A stretch of 64,000 bases of DNA, taken from assembly GCF_014892575.1 (NCBI RefSeq), contig NZ_JADBGI010000014.1, positions 1-64,000 of the forward strand, written 5' to 3'. Of this stretch, positions 35,845-49,226 are shown piece by piece. The notes beneath the pieces are model-generated. The model saw only the letters and a program-made list of their open reading frames with translations, was not told the origin of the DNA and made no database searches. Made by a program: the position numbers and the translations under genes. Each line of letters starts with the position of its first letter. Positions within the stretch are counted from its first letter, which is position 1. Source of the stretch: Nocardiopsis coralli (GTDB lineage Bacteria > Actinomycetota > Actinomycetes > Streptosporangiales > Streptosporangiaceae).

Positions 35845-36807
35845 ATGACCTTCACGCACCAGGCCCTGTTGTTCGCCCGCGATCAACGGTTCCGCTCGGT
35901 GGCCGGCGGACGGTTGCGCGCCGCCGTCGCCTCGGGCCGGCCCGCCGTGCTCGCGGTCGCGCCGCACCGTTCCGCGCTCCTGCTCGACTCCCTGCCGCCC
36001 GTGGTGGCCCGGAGCGTCCAGGTCATGGACCGGGAGACCCTCTACGACGCCCCCGGCCGGATGCTGGCCGCCCTGCACCGCACGGCGCTCACGCACGCGC
36101 CCTCACGGGTGACCGTCGTGGCCGAACCCCCGCCCGTGCGGGGCCCGGCCCCGGCCGCGCAGGAGTGGCAGCGCCTGGAGGCGGTCCTGGCCACCGCACT
36201 GGAGGACACCGCCCTGGACCTGCTGTGCGTGCACGACACCCGCACGCTGGACCCGGGGACCCTGGCGGCCGTGCACGCCACCCACCCCGTCCTGATCGGG
36301 GAACACGGGGCCGCGGCCAACCACGCCTACCTCGGCCCGGCCGCGCACTCGCAGCGCCCGGCCGTGCCCGAACCCCTCCCGGTCGCCGGCGCGGTGCACC
36401 GCGCGGAGATCGGGCAGTCCCTGCCGCGCCTGCGCCGCGACCTCACGGACCTGGGCGCGGCCCTGCGGCTGCCCGCGGCCCAGGTCGACGGGCTCGTGGT
36501 GGCGGTCAACGAACTCGCCGCCAACGTGCTGGAACACGGTGCGGGCAAGGGCGGGGTCGCGCTGTGGCGCTCCCACGACAGGTGGGTGTGCGAGGTCTTC
36601 GACGAGGCCGGGCTGCTCACCGACCCGCTGGCCGGCTACCGTCCGGCCGACGGGGTGCGGCCCCGCGGGTACGGGCTGTGGATCACCCGGCAGACCTGCG
36701 ACTACGTGGAGATCTGCGGGGACGCCGACGGCACGCTCGTACGTCTGCACTTCCTCGACCGCGCCGAGGACCCGCCGGCCCGCGCGGCCGAGCGGCTCAC
36801 GCCCTGA
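35845..36807 (+). CDS. MEDS-domain protein with anti-sigma-type ATPase domain
   Basis: A 320-residue regulator. Residues about 5-170 match the MEDS/DcmR-type sensory domain (FTHQALLFARDQRF). Residues about 185-305 are an RsbW-like HATPase with N-box NELAANVLEHG (222-232) and G2 element GYGLWI (275-280). Such proteins act as serine kinases on STAS antagonists and bind sigma factors. ATG 35845 is the best start although GGAG is about 16 nt away. Its 3' end overlaps the convergent STAS gene by 11 nt, and the two products are likely partners (inference). Confidence 0.85.
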   Translation: MTFTHQALLFARDQRFRSVAGGRLRAAVASGRPAVLAVAPHRSALLLDSLPPVVARSVQVMDRETLYDAPGRMLAALHRTALTHAPSRVTVVAEPPPVRGPAPAAQEWQRLEAVLATALEDTALDLLCVHDTRTLDPGTLAAVHATHPVLIGEHGAAANHAYLGPAAHSQRPAVPEPLPVAGAVHRAEIGQSLPRLRRDLTDLGAALRLPAAQVDGLVVAVNELAANVLEHGAGKGGVALWRSHDRWVCEVFDEAGLLTDPLAGYRPADGVRPRGYGLWITRQTCDYVEICGDADGTLVRLHFLDRAEDPPARAAERLTP

Positions 36808-37144
36808 GCAGGGTCACCGCCTCGTCCACGGACCCCTCCACGGGGATGATCTGGTCGATACCGGAGATGACGAAGAGCCGGTGGACCTGTTGCTGGGGTT
36901 CGGCGGTGCGCAGGCCCACGCCGAGGTCGCGCGCCTGCCGGTAGGCGGCCACGAGGACCCCGATGCAGCGGGAGTCGCAGAAGCTCACCTTGGCGAGGTC
37001 GACGACGACCCCCTTCACCGGCTGCTCCCCCAGGAGCCCGTCGATGACGTCGGCGAGCGCCGGTGAGGCCACCGCGTCCATCTCCCCGACAGGAACGACC
37101 ACGGCGATGTCACCCTCGTGGCGGATCGAGATGTCTGACGTCAC
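36797..37144 (-). CDS. STAS-domain anti-sigma antagonist with atypical phosphorylation loop
   Basis: A 115-residue STAS protein. The usual D-S-S/T-G loop reads CDSRCIGVLV: Asp57 and Ser58 are kept, but the next residues are Arg59-Cys60. Two cysteines flank the loop (Cys56, Cys60), unusual for this family and open to redox effects. GTG 37144 has AAGGAG 8 nt upstream. It overlaps the end of the MEDS/ATPase gene on the other strand by 11 nt. Confidence 0.87.
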   Translation of the reverse strand: MTSDISIRHEGDIAVVVPVGEMDAVASPALADVIDGLLGEQPVKGVVVDLAKVSFCDSRCIGVLVAAYRQARDLGVGLRTAEPQQQVHRLFVISGIDQIIPVEGSVDEAVTLLRA

Positions 37145-37388
37145 GCTCGGTTCTCCTTGTCGAGAAGACGGCCCCCGTAGGGCCTGCTTGGCGGACACCC
37201 AGTTACCTGCTGCGCGACGCCCCAGCGGCACTCTCGCTGCGTTCTCATCAGTCGACGGCGTGGCCGCCGACTCCTTCTTCGGCTTTGCGATAGCACCACC
37301 GGCTGCGCCGCTCGCGACGGAAGGCGCCCACCAAACAGGCCCTGCCCCCATCATCACGCCCCGGGATCACGCTGCGGACTCAGCTCAC

Positions 37389-38126
37389 CTAACGCCTACG
37401 AACGGTCGCGTTCTCGGCCACCAGGTCGCGGGCGACCTCGACGACCTTCTTCCGGTTCCGCTGGGCCACCTCGCGCAGGGAGGCGAACGCGTCGTCGGGG
37501 CCGCACCCGCGCGCGTGCATGATGATGCCCTTGGCCTGATCGATGACGGTCCGCGCCGACATCGCGCGCCGCATGTGCGCGGACTCGCGAGCGGCGTCGG
37601 CCTGCCGGTCGACGGCGTGCAGGGCGGCCGCGGCGTGCTCGGCGAGCAGGGCCGCCAGCGGGTTGAGGTTCTCCTCGTCGAAGGCGTCGGCGCGGCCGGA
37701 GTGCATGCCGAAGGTCAGCACACGCTCTCCCCCGGGCATCGGGCTGGGCTGGGTGAGGGAGGAGCGGTCACCGCACTGGATCGCCGTGCTCGTGTACCGG
37801 GGCCAGCGGTGCTGCTCGCGCAGAAGATCGCGCACGTGCACGGGACGGACCCTTCGAACCGCCTCGACGGCCGGGCCCTGGTCGCTCGTGTACTGCTGCT
37901 CCAGGGCGATCGCCAGGTCCGGGTGAGAGGCCCCGTAGTCGGCGACCACGTGCCGCACCGAACCGTCGGGCCCGGTCACCTCGCGCCAGACCACGACGAG
38001 GGCGGCCGAGCACCCCGGCACGTTGGCGGCCGTGCTCCGGCTGATCTGGTCCAGTGCGCGCTCGACCGTGGTGCTCTCGGAATGCCCCAGTTCCCTGAAC
38101 TCCCGGGCCAGGCGTTCGAACCACAT
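37389..38126 (-). CDS. GAF-ANTAR RNA-binding antiterminator
   Basis: A 245-residue protein with an N-terminal GAF sensor domain (about 15-165) and a C-terminal ANTAR domain (about 175-235, containing RTVIDQAKGIIMHARGCGPDDAFASL). ANTAR proteins bind paired RNA hairpins and prevent termination. ATG 38126 is chosen because GGAGG lies 6 nt upstream; a longer reading would begin at TTG 38138 inside that ribosome site. It precedes the atypical STAS gene on the same strand, 244 nt away. Confidence 0.9.
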   Translation of the reverse strand: MWFERLAREFRELGHSESTTVERALDQISRSTAANVPGCSAALVVVWREVTGPDGSVRHVVADYGASHPDLAIALEQQYTSDQGPAVEAVRRVRPVHVRDLLREQHRWPRYTSTAIQCGDRSSLTQPSPMPGGERVLTFGMHSGRADAFDEENLNPLAALLAEHAAAALHAVDRQADAARESAHMRRAMSARTVIDQAKGIIMHARGCGPDDAFASLREVAQRNRKKVVEVARDLVAENATVRRR

Positions 38127-38317
38127 CCGGCCCTCCAAGAACGGTGTTCAGTCGTGGGACGGAAAGCGGGGCCTCCGGGTTCCGGCCACGCATCAACCGT
38201 AACCGCAGGCGTCCACCTGCCCTCACATCCCTTACGGTCGATAGACGCATGTAGGTGTCGGTGTCCGCTCCCGCGGGTGCTGGTGCTCCGCCCCCGACGA
38301 GGACCGGGAGACCTGAC

Positions 38318-39475
38318 GTGTCGGAGAACCTGGCCGGGCTGCAGCGCGAGATCACCGCCCTGGGAGAACGGGTCGGTGCGCTGCGTTCGGCCCACACGAT
38401 GTACCCCGACGACGCCAGGGGCACCGCCGAGGCCGCGCTGGCCGAGCTGGAGTACGCCGAACGGTTGCTCGGCGACGCCGGTTCCGAGCTGGCCGAGGCC
38501 CTGTCGGGGCGTTCCGGTCAGCAGCGGCGCGAGGGCGGCAGCGACGAGCGGGCCCTGTTGCGGGCGGTCTTCTCCGAACTGACCGTGCCCGTGGTCCTGC
38601 TCGACCAGGACGGCCACATCCGGCGCATCAACAACGCCGGCGCCGACCAGCTCGGCGGCGCCCCCGGCTACCTGACCGGAAAACCCTTCACGCACTTCGT
38701 GGACCTGCGCAACCGCGCGGCGCTGCGGTCGTGGCTCGCGTCGGTGCTGCGCGGGGACGGTCCCGCCTCCCTGGACTCGCGGATGGCGCAGCGCGGGTGG
38801 GCCGAGGACGTGCACCTGTCCCTCACCCGGCTGGAGCTGCCGACCGAACCGCACCCGCTCGTGCTGGTGGCGCTGTCGCCGACGGTGCACGGGGGCGAGG
38901 ACGAGGGCCCCGCTCCCCTGGAGCCCGAGGTCGAGGACCAGGTCGTCGTCCTGGCCGCCCGCCGCCTGGACGTGCTGACCCGGATGACGCGGCTTCTGCT
39001 GCGGCGTTCCGGACCGGCGCTGGGCGAGGCCGCGGAGCTGCTCGCCGACTCCTACGCCGACTGGGTCGTGCTCGACGTGCTCGACCGGGCCGACCCCGCG
39101 CCCGCCCGCCGTGCCGCCGTGGCCGGGCCCGCCGACGCACCGGAGGAACTGCGCGCGAGCGTGGAACGGGCGGTCCCGGAGGACTCCGACGTGCCCGGCC
39201 GGGTACTGGCCGAGGGCGAGTCGCTGCTGCACCCGCTCATCGAGGACGGCGCGGTGCTGGGCCACGACGACGCCGGCGCTCCCCTGCTCGGGCTCATCGG
39301 CGCGGGTTCGCTGCTGTCGGTGCCCCTGCGCGGGAGCCGTGGCGTGCGCGGCGCGCTGACGCTGATCCGGCGCAGCAACCGGGGCAGTTTCCGCCTGGCG
39401 GACCTGGGGCTCATCGAGGAGATCGGTGAGCACATCGGCCTGGCGATGCCGCCCCGCCCGCCGGTCGAGCCGTAG
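38318..39475 (+). CDS. PAS-GAF sensor protein without output domain
   Basis: A 385-residue soluble protein: a coiled helical start (1-60, NLAGLQREITALGERVGAL), a PAS domain (about 75-150, VPVVLLDQDGHIRRINNAG), an Ala/Leu helical linker, and a GAF domain (about 215-378). No kinase, phosphatase or HTH is present, so it may signal by protein contact, for example to the OsaAB-like proteins encoded just beyond its end. GTG 38318 has GGGAG about 7 nt upstream. Convergent with the osaB-like gene. Confidence 0.82.
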   Translation: MSENLAGLQREITALGERVGALRSAHTMYPDDARGTAEAALAELEYAERLLGDAGSELAEALSGRSGQQRREGGSDERALLRAVFSELTVPVVLLDQDGHIRRINNAGADQLGGAPGYLTGKPFTHFVDLRNRAALRSWLASVLRGDGPASLDSRMAQRGWAEDVHLSLTRLELPTEPHPLVLVALSPTVHGGEDEGPAPLEPEVEDQVVVLAARRLDVLTRMTRLLLRRSGPALGEAAELLADSYADWVVLDVLDRADPAPARRAAVAGPADAPEELRASVERAVPEDSDVPGRVLAEGESLLHPLIEDGAVLGHDDAGAPLLGLIGAGSLLSVPLRGSRGVRGALTLIRRSNRGSFRLADLGLIEEIGEHIGLAMPPRPPVEP

Positions 39476-39531
39476 AGGTCGTCCCGGGCCCCACCGGCCG
39501 GAGAGGAGCGGAGGCCCGGAGCGGGCACGGA

Positions 39532-40170
39532 CTACTCGGGCCCGTGGAGGGTCTCCACGAGGGTGCCGAGACGGTTGACGGAGCGGTCGAGGCGATGGAT
39601 CTCCTCCACGAGCGCCCGGTCCTTGTCGCCGTAGGTGTCCTGCACCCGCTCGCGGATCGCGTCGAGGTCGGCCTGCACCTGGCCGGTGCGCTGCGCGAGC
39701 TGCTCGGCCAGCACCTTGCCCGGCTCCCCGGTCTCCTGGCCGAGGTCCCGCTGCAGGGTGCGGGCCTGCTCGCGCATCTGCGCCTTGAGCTGGTGCAGCT
39801 CCACGAAGACCTCGACCTTGGACCGCAGCACCCACGGGTCGAAGGGCTTGAGCAGGAAGTCGACCGCCCGGGACGCGTAACCCCGGAAGACCTGGTGCCG
39901 GTCGATCTCCTGGGCGGTCAGGAAGATGATCGGCACGTCCTTGGTCTTCTCGCGCTGCTTGATGTGCGAGGCGGTCTCGAACCCGTCCATGCCGGGCATG
40001 ATGACGTCCAGCAGGATGACGGCGAAGTCGGTGCCCAGAAGGTGCTTGAGCGCCTCCTCACCGGAATTGGCCCGGACCAGGTTCTGGTCGAGGGAGGTGA
40101 GGGCCGCCTCCAGCGCGATCAGGTTCTCGTCGCGGTCGTCGACGAGGAGGATGTTGGCCTTCTGGGTCAC
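39532..40170 (-). CDS. osaB: OsaB-like response regulator
   Basis: A 212-residue regulator. The receiver domain has Asp11-Asp12, phosphoacceptor Asp55 (ILLDVIMPG) and Lys108 (LLKPF). The remaining 90 residues are a predicted coiled coil (ELHQLKAQMREQARTL...) with no DNA-binding motif. Streptomyces OsaB, needed for osmoadaptation, has this design and also follows a giant hybrid kinase. Here it lies 47 nt downstream of the osaA-like gene on the same strand. The orthology call rests on architecture and gene order as I recall them. Confidence 0.87.
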   Translation of the reverse strand: MTQKANILLVDDRDENLIALEAALTSLDQNLVRANSGEEALKHLLGTDFAVILLDVIMPGMDGFETASHIKQREKTKDVPIIFLTAQEIDRHQVFRGYASRAVDFLLKPFDPWVLRSKVEVFVELHQLKAQMREQARTLQRDLGQETGEPGKVLAEQLAQRTGQVQADLDAIRERVQDTYGDKDRALVEEIHRLDRSVNRLGTLVETLHGPE

Positions 40171-40217
40171 TGCTCGTTACTCCAGGTCTTCTTGGGGCTC
40201 CGCGGCTGCGGTCGGGC

Positions 40218-44666
<4,449 letters not shown>

Positions 44667-44992
44667 CGGACCCCTCCTCAACCTGCCTGTCACCCGTCCC
44701 TTCTGGCCCGGACGGACGGCCCCGCACCCGCGCCGCGGCAGGGGGGAGACCCGGACCGCGGACAGGTGGAGGGCGCGCACGTGCCCCCGCGTACCCTCGG
44801 TGACACCTCGTCACGCTACCGGCGCGAAGTACCACCCGAAAGAAACGGATGTGTCGACTTACACTAACCGGCCGCGACAAGCGTCACAGGCCGGTTGCGA
44901 AGACTCGTCCGCACGTGAGGTCCGGGGACGGCCCACACGCGCCGATCACCTCCGCGTATCGTGGCAATGACACCCCTGTCCCGGGCCCGGCT

Positions 44993-47200
44993 ATGAAGGA
45001 CACTGACGGCTTGCCACCACACGACGCGTTGAAGGTCGCTCGACGAGAGTTCCCCGCTGCTCCGGAGACCGCTGCGGCCGCCCGCGAGTTCGTTCACGAC
45101 ACACTCCTCAGCTGGGGTGTGCCCGACCCGTTCGACGACGTGATCCTGCTGGTCAGCGAGCTCGTCACCAACGCGGTCATCCACGCGCGTTCGTCCCTCG
45201 AGGTGACGGTGCGCCGCGGGGAGGGCTCCACCGAGATCATGGTCACCGACTCCGCCCCCGAGCGCCCCGTCCCCCAGGCCGGGCCGCTGGCGGTGGACAC
45301 CTCTCCCTCGGACGGCGAGGAGCGGGTCGGCGGCCTGGGCCTGGCCCTGGCCTCGGCGATCGCCTCCAGCTGGGGTGTGAGTTACGGGCGCAGCGACAAG
45401 GCCGTGTGGTTCCGCATCGAGGACCAGCCCGGCGAACACCCGTCGCTCCGGTCGCCCCAGGTGCGCAAGGGCAACAACCGTCCCGCGAGGCCCACCGCGT
45501 GGTCGGCGCTGGACTCTGCGCTCGGGTCGCGGCTGAGCCTGCCCCAACTGCTGGAACGCACCGTCGAGTACGCCACGAGCGCCCTGGGCGGGGACGCCGC
45601 GTACATCGCACTGGCGACCTCCGACGAGACCATGTGGGAGGTGCGCTCGGCCATCGGACTGACCTCGGGCGGCGCCCCGTGGCGGCCCATACGGATCCGT
45701 ACCGAGGAGGCCTTCCCCTCCGCCGCACCGGAACCGGGCGCCGTCATCAACGACGACCTCATGATCGCCCGTGCCAACCGGGGCGCCCTGGCCCGCGCGG
45801 GGATGCGCTCGCTGGTGACCGCCCCGCTCATCGTGGACGGCCGTGTCACCGGCCTGCTCGGGGTCGCCTCCACACGCACCCGGCACTTCGGGGCCGCCGC
45901 CGCCAAGCGCCTGCAGGAGGGCGCCGACCTCATAGCGCTGCCGATGGAGCGCTCTCGCCTGGCCGAGGTGGAGCTGGCCCGGCGTGCGTCGCTGAGCTTC
46001 CTGGCCGAGGCCAGCGACCTGCTCGCCGGAACGCTGGACGAGCGCATGACCGGTGCCCTGGCCGCGCAGCTCATCACGTCCCGGCTGGGCCGCTGGTGCG
46101 CGATCCACAGCACCAACGACCTGGGCATCTCCCACCTCACCCACGTGGTGCACGGTGACGAGAACCTCAACGACGTGCTCCACTCGCTGCTGACGACCCT
46201 GCCCCCGCGCGAACAGCGGGTGCCGCAGGCGCTGTGGAGCCCCGCCGAGCTGTCCGCCGAGGGCCTGGACAAGCAGGCCGTGCGCGAGCTGGCGCGCGGC
46301 CCGGCGATCAGCGTTCCGCTGGTGGCGCACGGGCGTCCGCTGGGCCGGATGACCATCGGCAAGGACGACAAGGACGAGTTCACCCGCGAGGACGTCGACG
46401 TCGCCGACGACCTCAGCCGCCGTGTGGCCACCGCGATGGAGAACGCCCGCCTGCACGAACGCCAGGCGGCGATGAGCTCGGCGCTCCAGCGGAGCCTGCT
46501 GCCCGCCAAGGAGAAGGAACCGGTGATCCCCGGCGTCGACCACGCCGTGTACTACCGGCCCGCCGACGAGAAGAACGTGGTCGGCGGCGACTTCTACGAC
46601 GTGTTCAAGGCCGAGGAGGGCCGGTGGTGCTTCGCCATCGGCGACGTGTGCGGCACCGGCCCCGAGGCGGCCGCCATCACCGGTCTGGCCCGGCACACCC
46701 TGCGCGCCCTGGCCAAGGAGGGCCTGGCGCCGGCCGACATCATGGCCCGGCTGAACCTGGCGATCCTGGAGGAGAGCACCTCCACCCGGTTCCTGACCAT
46801 GCTGTACGGCGAGATGACGCCCAACTACGACGACGAGGGCGGCATGCGGGTGCGCATGGTCTCGGCCGGGCACCCGTTGCCGTTGCGGTTGGACCAGAAG
46901 GGTGAGGCGTCCACGTTCGGGAGCTCGCAGCCGCTGTTGGGGGCCTTCGACGACGTCGGGTGGAGCACCGAGACCTACATGGTGCGGCCGGGCGAGCTCG
47001 TGCTGGCGGTCACCGACGGTGTCACCGAGCGGCGCAACAACACCGACATGCTCGGTGAGGAAGGGCTGCTGGACATCTTCGGGCACGCGCAAGGGCTGAG
47101 CGCTCAGGCGGTCATCAGCCGGATCGACCGGGAGCTCGAGTACTACGCCCCCGGTGGCAGCGTGGACGACACGGCGATGCTGGTGCTGCGGTTCCTCTAG
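44993..47200 (+). CDS. osaC: OsaC-like regulator: RsbW-type ATPase + GAF + SpoIIE phosphatase
   Basis: A 735-residue multidomain protein. Order: anti-sigma-type HATPase (about 25-150, N-box SELVTNAVIHA at 55-65), one or two GAF-like regions (about 165-490), and a SpoIIE/PP2C phosphatase (about 510-735: NVVGGDFYDVF, IGDVCGTGPEAA, VTDGVTERRN, DDTAMLVLRF). Having kinase-like and phosphatase domains in one chain lets it both lock and release STAS antagonists, as proposed for Streptomyces OsaC acting on SigB. It is divergent from the osaA-like gene, as I recall for Streptomyces. ATG 44993 lacks a ribosome site; TTG 45010 with AAGGA is possible. Confidence 0.88.
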   Translation: MKDTDGLPPHDALKVARREFPAAPETAAAAREFVHDTLLSWGVPDPFDDVILLVSELVTNAVIHARSSLEVTVRRGEGSTEIMVTDSAPERPVPQAGPLAVDTSPSDGEERVGGLGLALASAIASSWGVSYGRSDKAVWFRIEDQPGEHPSLRSPQVRKGNNRPARPTAWSALDSALGSRLSLPQLLERTVEYATSALGGDAAYIALATSDETMWEVRSAIGLTSGGAPWRPIRIRTEEAFPSAAPEPGAVINDDLMIARANRGALARAGMRSLVTAPLIVDGRVTGLLGVASTRTRHFGAAAAKRLQEGADLIALPMERSRLAEVELARRASLSFLAEASDLLAGTLDERMTGALAAQLITSRLGRWCAIHSTNDLGISHLTHVVHGDENLNDVLHSLLTTLPPREQRVPQALWSPAELSAEGLDKQAVRELARGPAISVPLVAHGRPLGRMTIGKDDKDEFTREDVDVADDLSRRVATAMENARLHERQAAMSSALQRSLLPAKEKEPVIPGVDHAVYYRPADEKNVVGGDFYDVFKAEEGRWCFAIGDVCGTGPEAAAITGLARHTLRALAKEGLAPADIMARLNLAILEESTSTRFLTMLYGEMTPNYDDEGGMRVRMVSAGHPLPLRLDQKGEASTFGSSQPLLGAFDDVGWSTETYMVRPGELVLAVTDGVTERRNNTDMLGEEGLLDIFGHAQGLSAQAVISRIDRELEYYAPGGSVDDTAMLVLRFL

Positions 47201-47243
47201 GCGAGGTGGCGCCGCGGCACGGTACGGGCGCCGCGAGACCGGC

Positions 47244-48212
47244 TCAGCGCGGGCTGCGGGCCCGGCGGAGCTCCACGCGGCGGATCACCGGTTCCGCGCC
47301 CATCGACGCCACCAGGATCACCGCGCCCACCAGGCCCAGCGCCGTCATCTGCTCGCCCAGGAGCGCGGCCGACAGCAGCGCCGCGGTGAGGGGTTCGGCG
47401 ATCGTGCCGACGGCGACCCCGGTGTCGGAGGCGGTCCGCAGCCCCATGAAGTAGGCGAGGTAGGCCACGACCGTCGGGACCAGCCCGAGGAAGAGCAGAA
47501 GCCCGAGCGCCTGGGCCTCCACCGGGACGGCCATGCCGAACGCGAGCCCGGCCGGCAGGAGCAGCAGACTGCCCAGCAGCATGCCCAGGCCCGCGTTGGT
47601 GAGCGCGTCCAGGCCCTCGACCGGGCGCCGGTTGGCCAGTCCCATCACGGAGAAGGCCACGCCCGCGCCGAGTGCGCACGCCAGTCCGGCCGCCAACTGT
47701 GCGGGCGGGGCGTCGGTGCTCGGGAACCCGGCCAGCAGCGCCAGGCCCACGACCGCCAGGACCACCGGGATCATGAGCGCGACCGTGGGGCGGCGGCGGG
47801 CCAGGATGCAGACCCCGGCGGTGATGAAGACCGGGACGCTGCCGATCTTGACCAGGGTGGCGAGCCCGACCGGGATCAGCGCCAGGGACCCGAAGTAGAG
47901 CAGCTGGAAGAGCGCGTGCAGCACACCGTTGAGGGCCAGGCGCCCCACGAGCGGGCGCGACCACACCATGCGGCGGAGCCGTCCCATGAGGAGCAGGACG
48001 AGCGTGATGGCCACACCGGCGATGAGCAGGCGGTAGACGGCCGCGGACATGCTCGTCAGGCCGTGGTCGCTCTGGAGCACGGCCGCAGCGGGGCCGCCGG
48101 TTCCCCAGAGCGCGCCCGCGAGCACGAGCAGGACGAAACCGCGCTGCGCGAACTGCGCGGGGTCCTCGGAAGGACCGGTGGGGCGGGCCGGGGGCGAGGG
48201 GGTCGACGCCAC
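47244..48212 (-). CDS. EamA/DMT-family exporter
   Basis: A 322-residue membrane protein with ten predicted helices arranged as two EamA repeats (GFVLLVLAGALWGTGGPAA and GLACALGAGVAFSVMGLANRRP), the RhaT/YdcZ-like drug/metabolite transporter superfamily. Substrate unknown. GTG 48212 has GGAAGAAGG about 7 nt upstream; the longer frame to 48362 does not look like protein of this family. Convergent with the osaC-like gene, 43 nt apart, and downstream of the LuxR regulator. Confidence 0.87.
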   Translation of the reverse strand: MASTPSPPARPTGPSEDPAQFAQRGFVLLVLAGALWGTGGPAAAVLQSDHGLTSMSAAVYRLLIAGVAITLVLLLMGRLRRMVWSRPLVGRLALNGVLHALFQLLYFGSLALIPVGLATLVKIGSVPVFITAGVCILARRRPTVALMIPVVLAVVGLALLAGFPSTDAPPAQLAAGLACALGAGVAFSVMGLANRRPVEGLDALTNAGLGMLLGSLLLLPAGLAFGMAVPVEAQALGLLLFLGLVPTVVAYLAYFMGLRTASDTGVAVGTIAEPLTAALLSAALLGEQMTALGLVGAVILVASMGAEPVIRRVELRRARSPR

Positions 48213-48366
48213 GCGGGAACCTTCTTCCTGGGGCCGGTGGGAGACGGGGGCCGGACCGACCTCCGCAGATTCTGATCCGATCATAGGATCTGTTGCCCTC
48301 GCGGCGCCGGTGCCGGTGGGCGGGGGCACGGCGCGGATGTGCCCACCGTCTCCCCGTGGCACCCGG

Positions 48367-48972
48367 TCAGAGCCAGCCCATGTCCTGGGCCGTACGGATC
48401 GCCGCCATCCGGTTGTCCGCCTGCGTCTTGCCGATCGCGTTGGACAAGTAGTTGCGGACCGTTCCGTCCGACAGATGCAGGCGCGCGGCGATCTGCGAGA
48501 CCGAGGCGCCGTCGGAGGCCGCGCGCAGCACCTCCGTCTCGCGGTCGGTCAGAGGGCTCTCCCCTCCCGCCATCGCCGCGGCCGCGAGCTCGGTGTCGAT
48601 GTAGCGCCCGCCCTCGTGGACCTTGCGGATCGCACCCGCCAACTGCTCCACGGGGGCGTCCTTGGCGAGGAACCCGCGCGCGCCCGCGGCGAGGGCCCGG
48701 CGCAGATATCCGGGCCGTCCGAAACTGGTCAGCACCACGACGCCGCAACCGGGGACGGCGGTGCGCAACTGCGCGGCCACCTCCAACCCCGTGGCGCCCG
48801 GCATCTCGATGTCGAGCACGGCGACCTGGGCGCCGTGCTCACGCACCGCGTCCACGACCAGGTCGCCGCGGCCGACCTCCGCGACCACCTCCAGGTCCTC
48901 CTCCAGCCCCAGCAGGGCGGCGATGGCACCCCGCACGAGGTGTTCGTCATCGGCGAGCACGATATTGATCAA
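48367..48972 (-). CDS. DesR-like NarL/LuxR response regulator (orphan)
   Basis: A 201-residue response regulator with Asp8-Asp9, phosphoacceptor Asp54 (VAVLDIEMPGATG) and a C-terminal LuxR HTH (LTDRETEVL, LHLSDGTVRNYLSNAIGK), close to the DesR branch that pairs with DesK-type membrane-fluidity kinases. No kinase is adjacent, so the partner lies elsewhere. TTG 48972 has AAAGG 7 nt upstream and gives a typical N-terminus. GTG 48987 lacks a ribosome site but cannot be excluded. It may control the EamA gene downstream. Confidence 0.88.
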   Translation of the reverse strand: MINIVLADDEHLVRGAIAALLGLEEDLEVVAEVGRGDLVVDAVREHGAQVAVLDIEMPGATGLEVAAQLRTAVPGCGVVVLTSFGRPGYLRRALAAGARGFLAKDAPVEQLAGAIRKVHEGGRYIDTELAAAAMAGGESPLTDRETEVLRAASDGASVSQIAARLHLSDGTVRNYLSNAIGKTQADNRMAAIRTAQDMGWL

Positions 48973-49226
48973 GGTGGGGCCTTTCACCGTGTGTGAGCAG
49001 CGACTGCACGGTATCGTTTCCGGACATTACGGCGGGTTGTTCGCAGGGGCGCCGCATCGTCACTGGGGGGCGACGGGGCCGGCCGACCGGGGACAGATCC
49101 TGAGGCCGACCGGACTCGAAACCCCGCTGTATCGGCCTCTCACCCGGTTCTAACCCGCCCGGAGCATGATGGTTCTCGACATGGACGACCACCAGTAGAC
49201 ACCGTCCGGCCAGTCGGAGGATGAGT

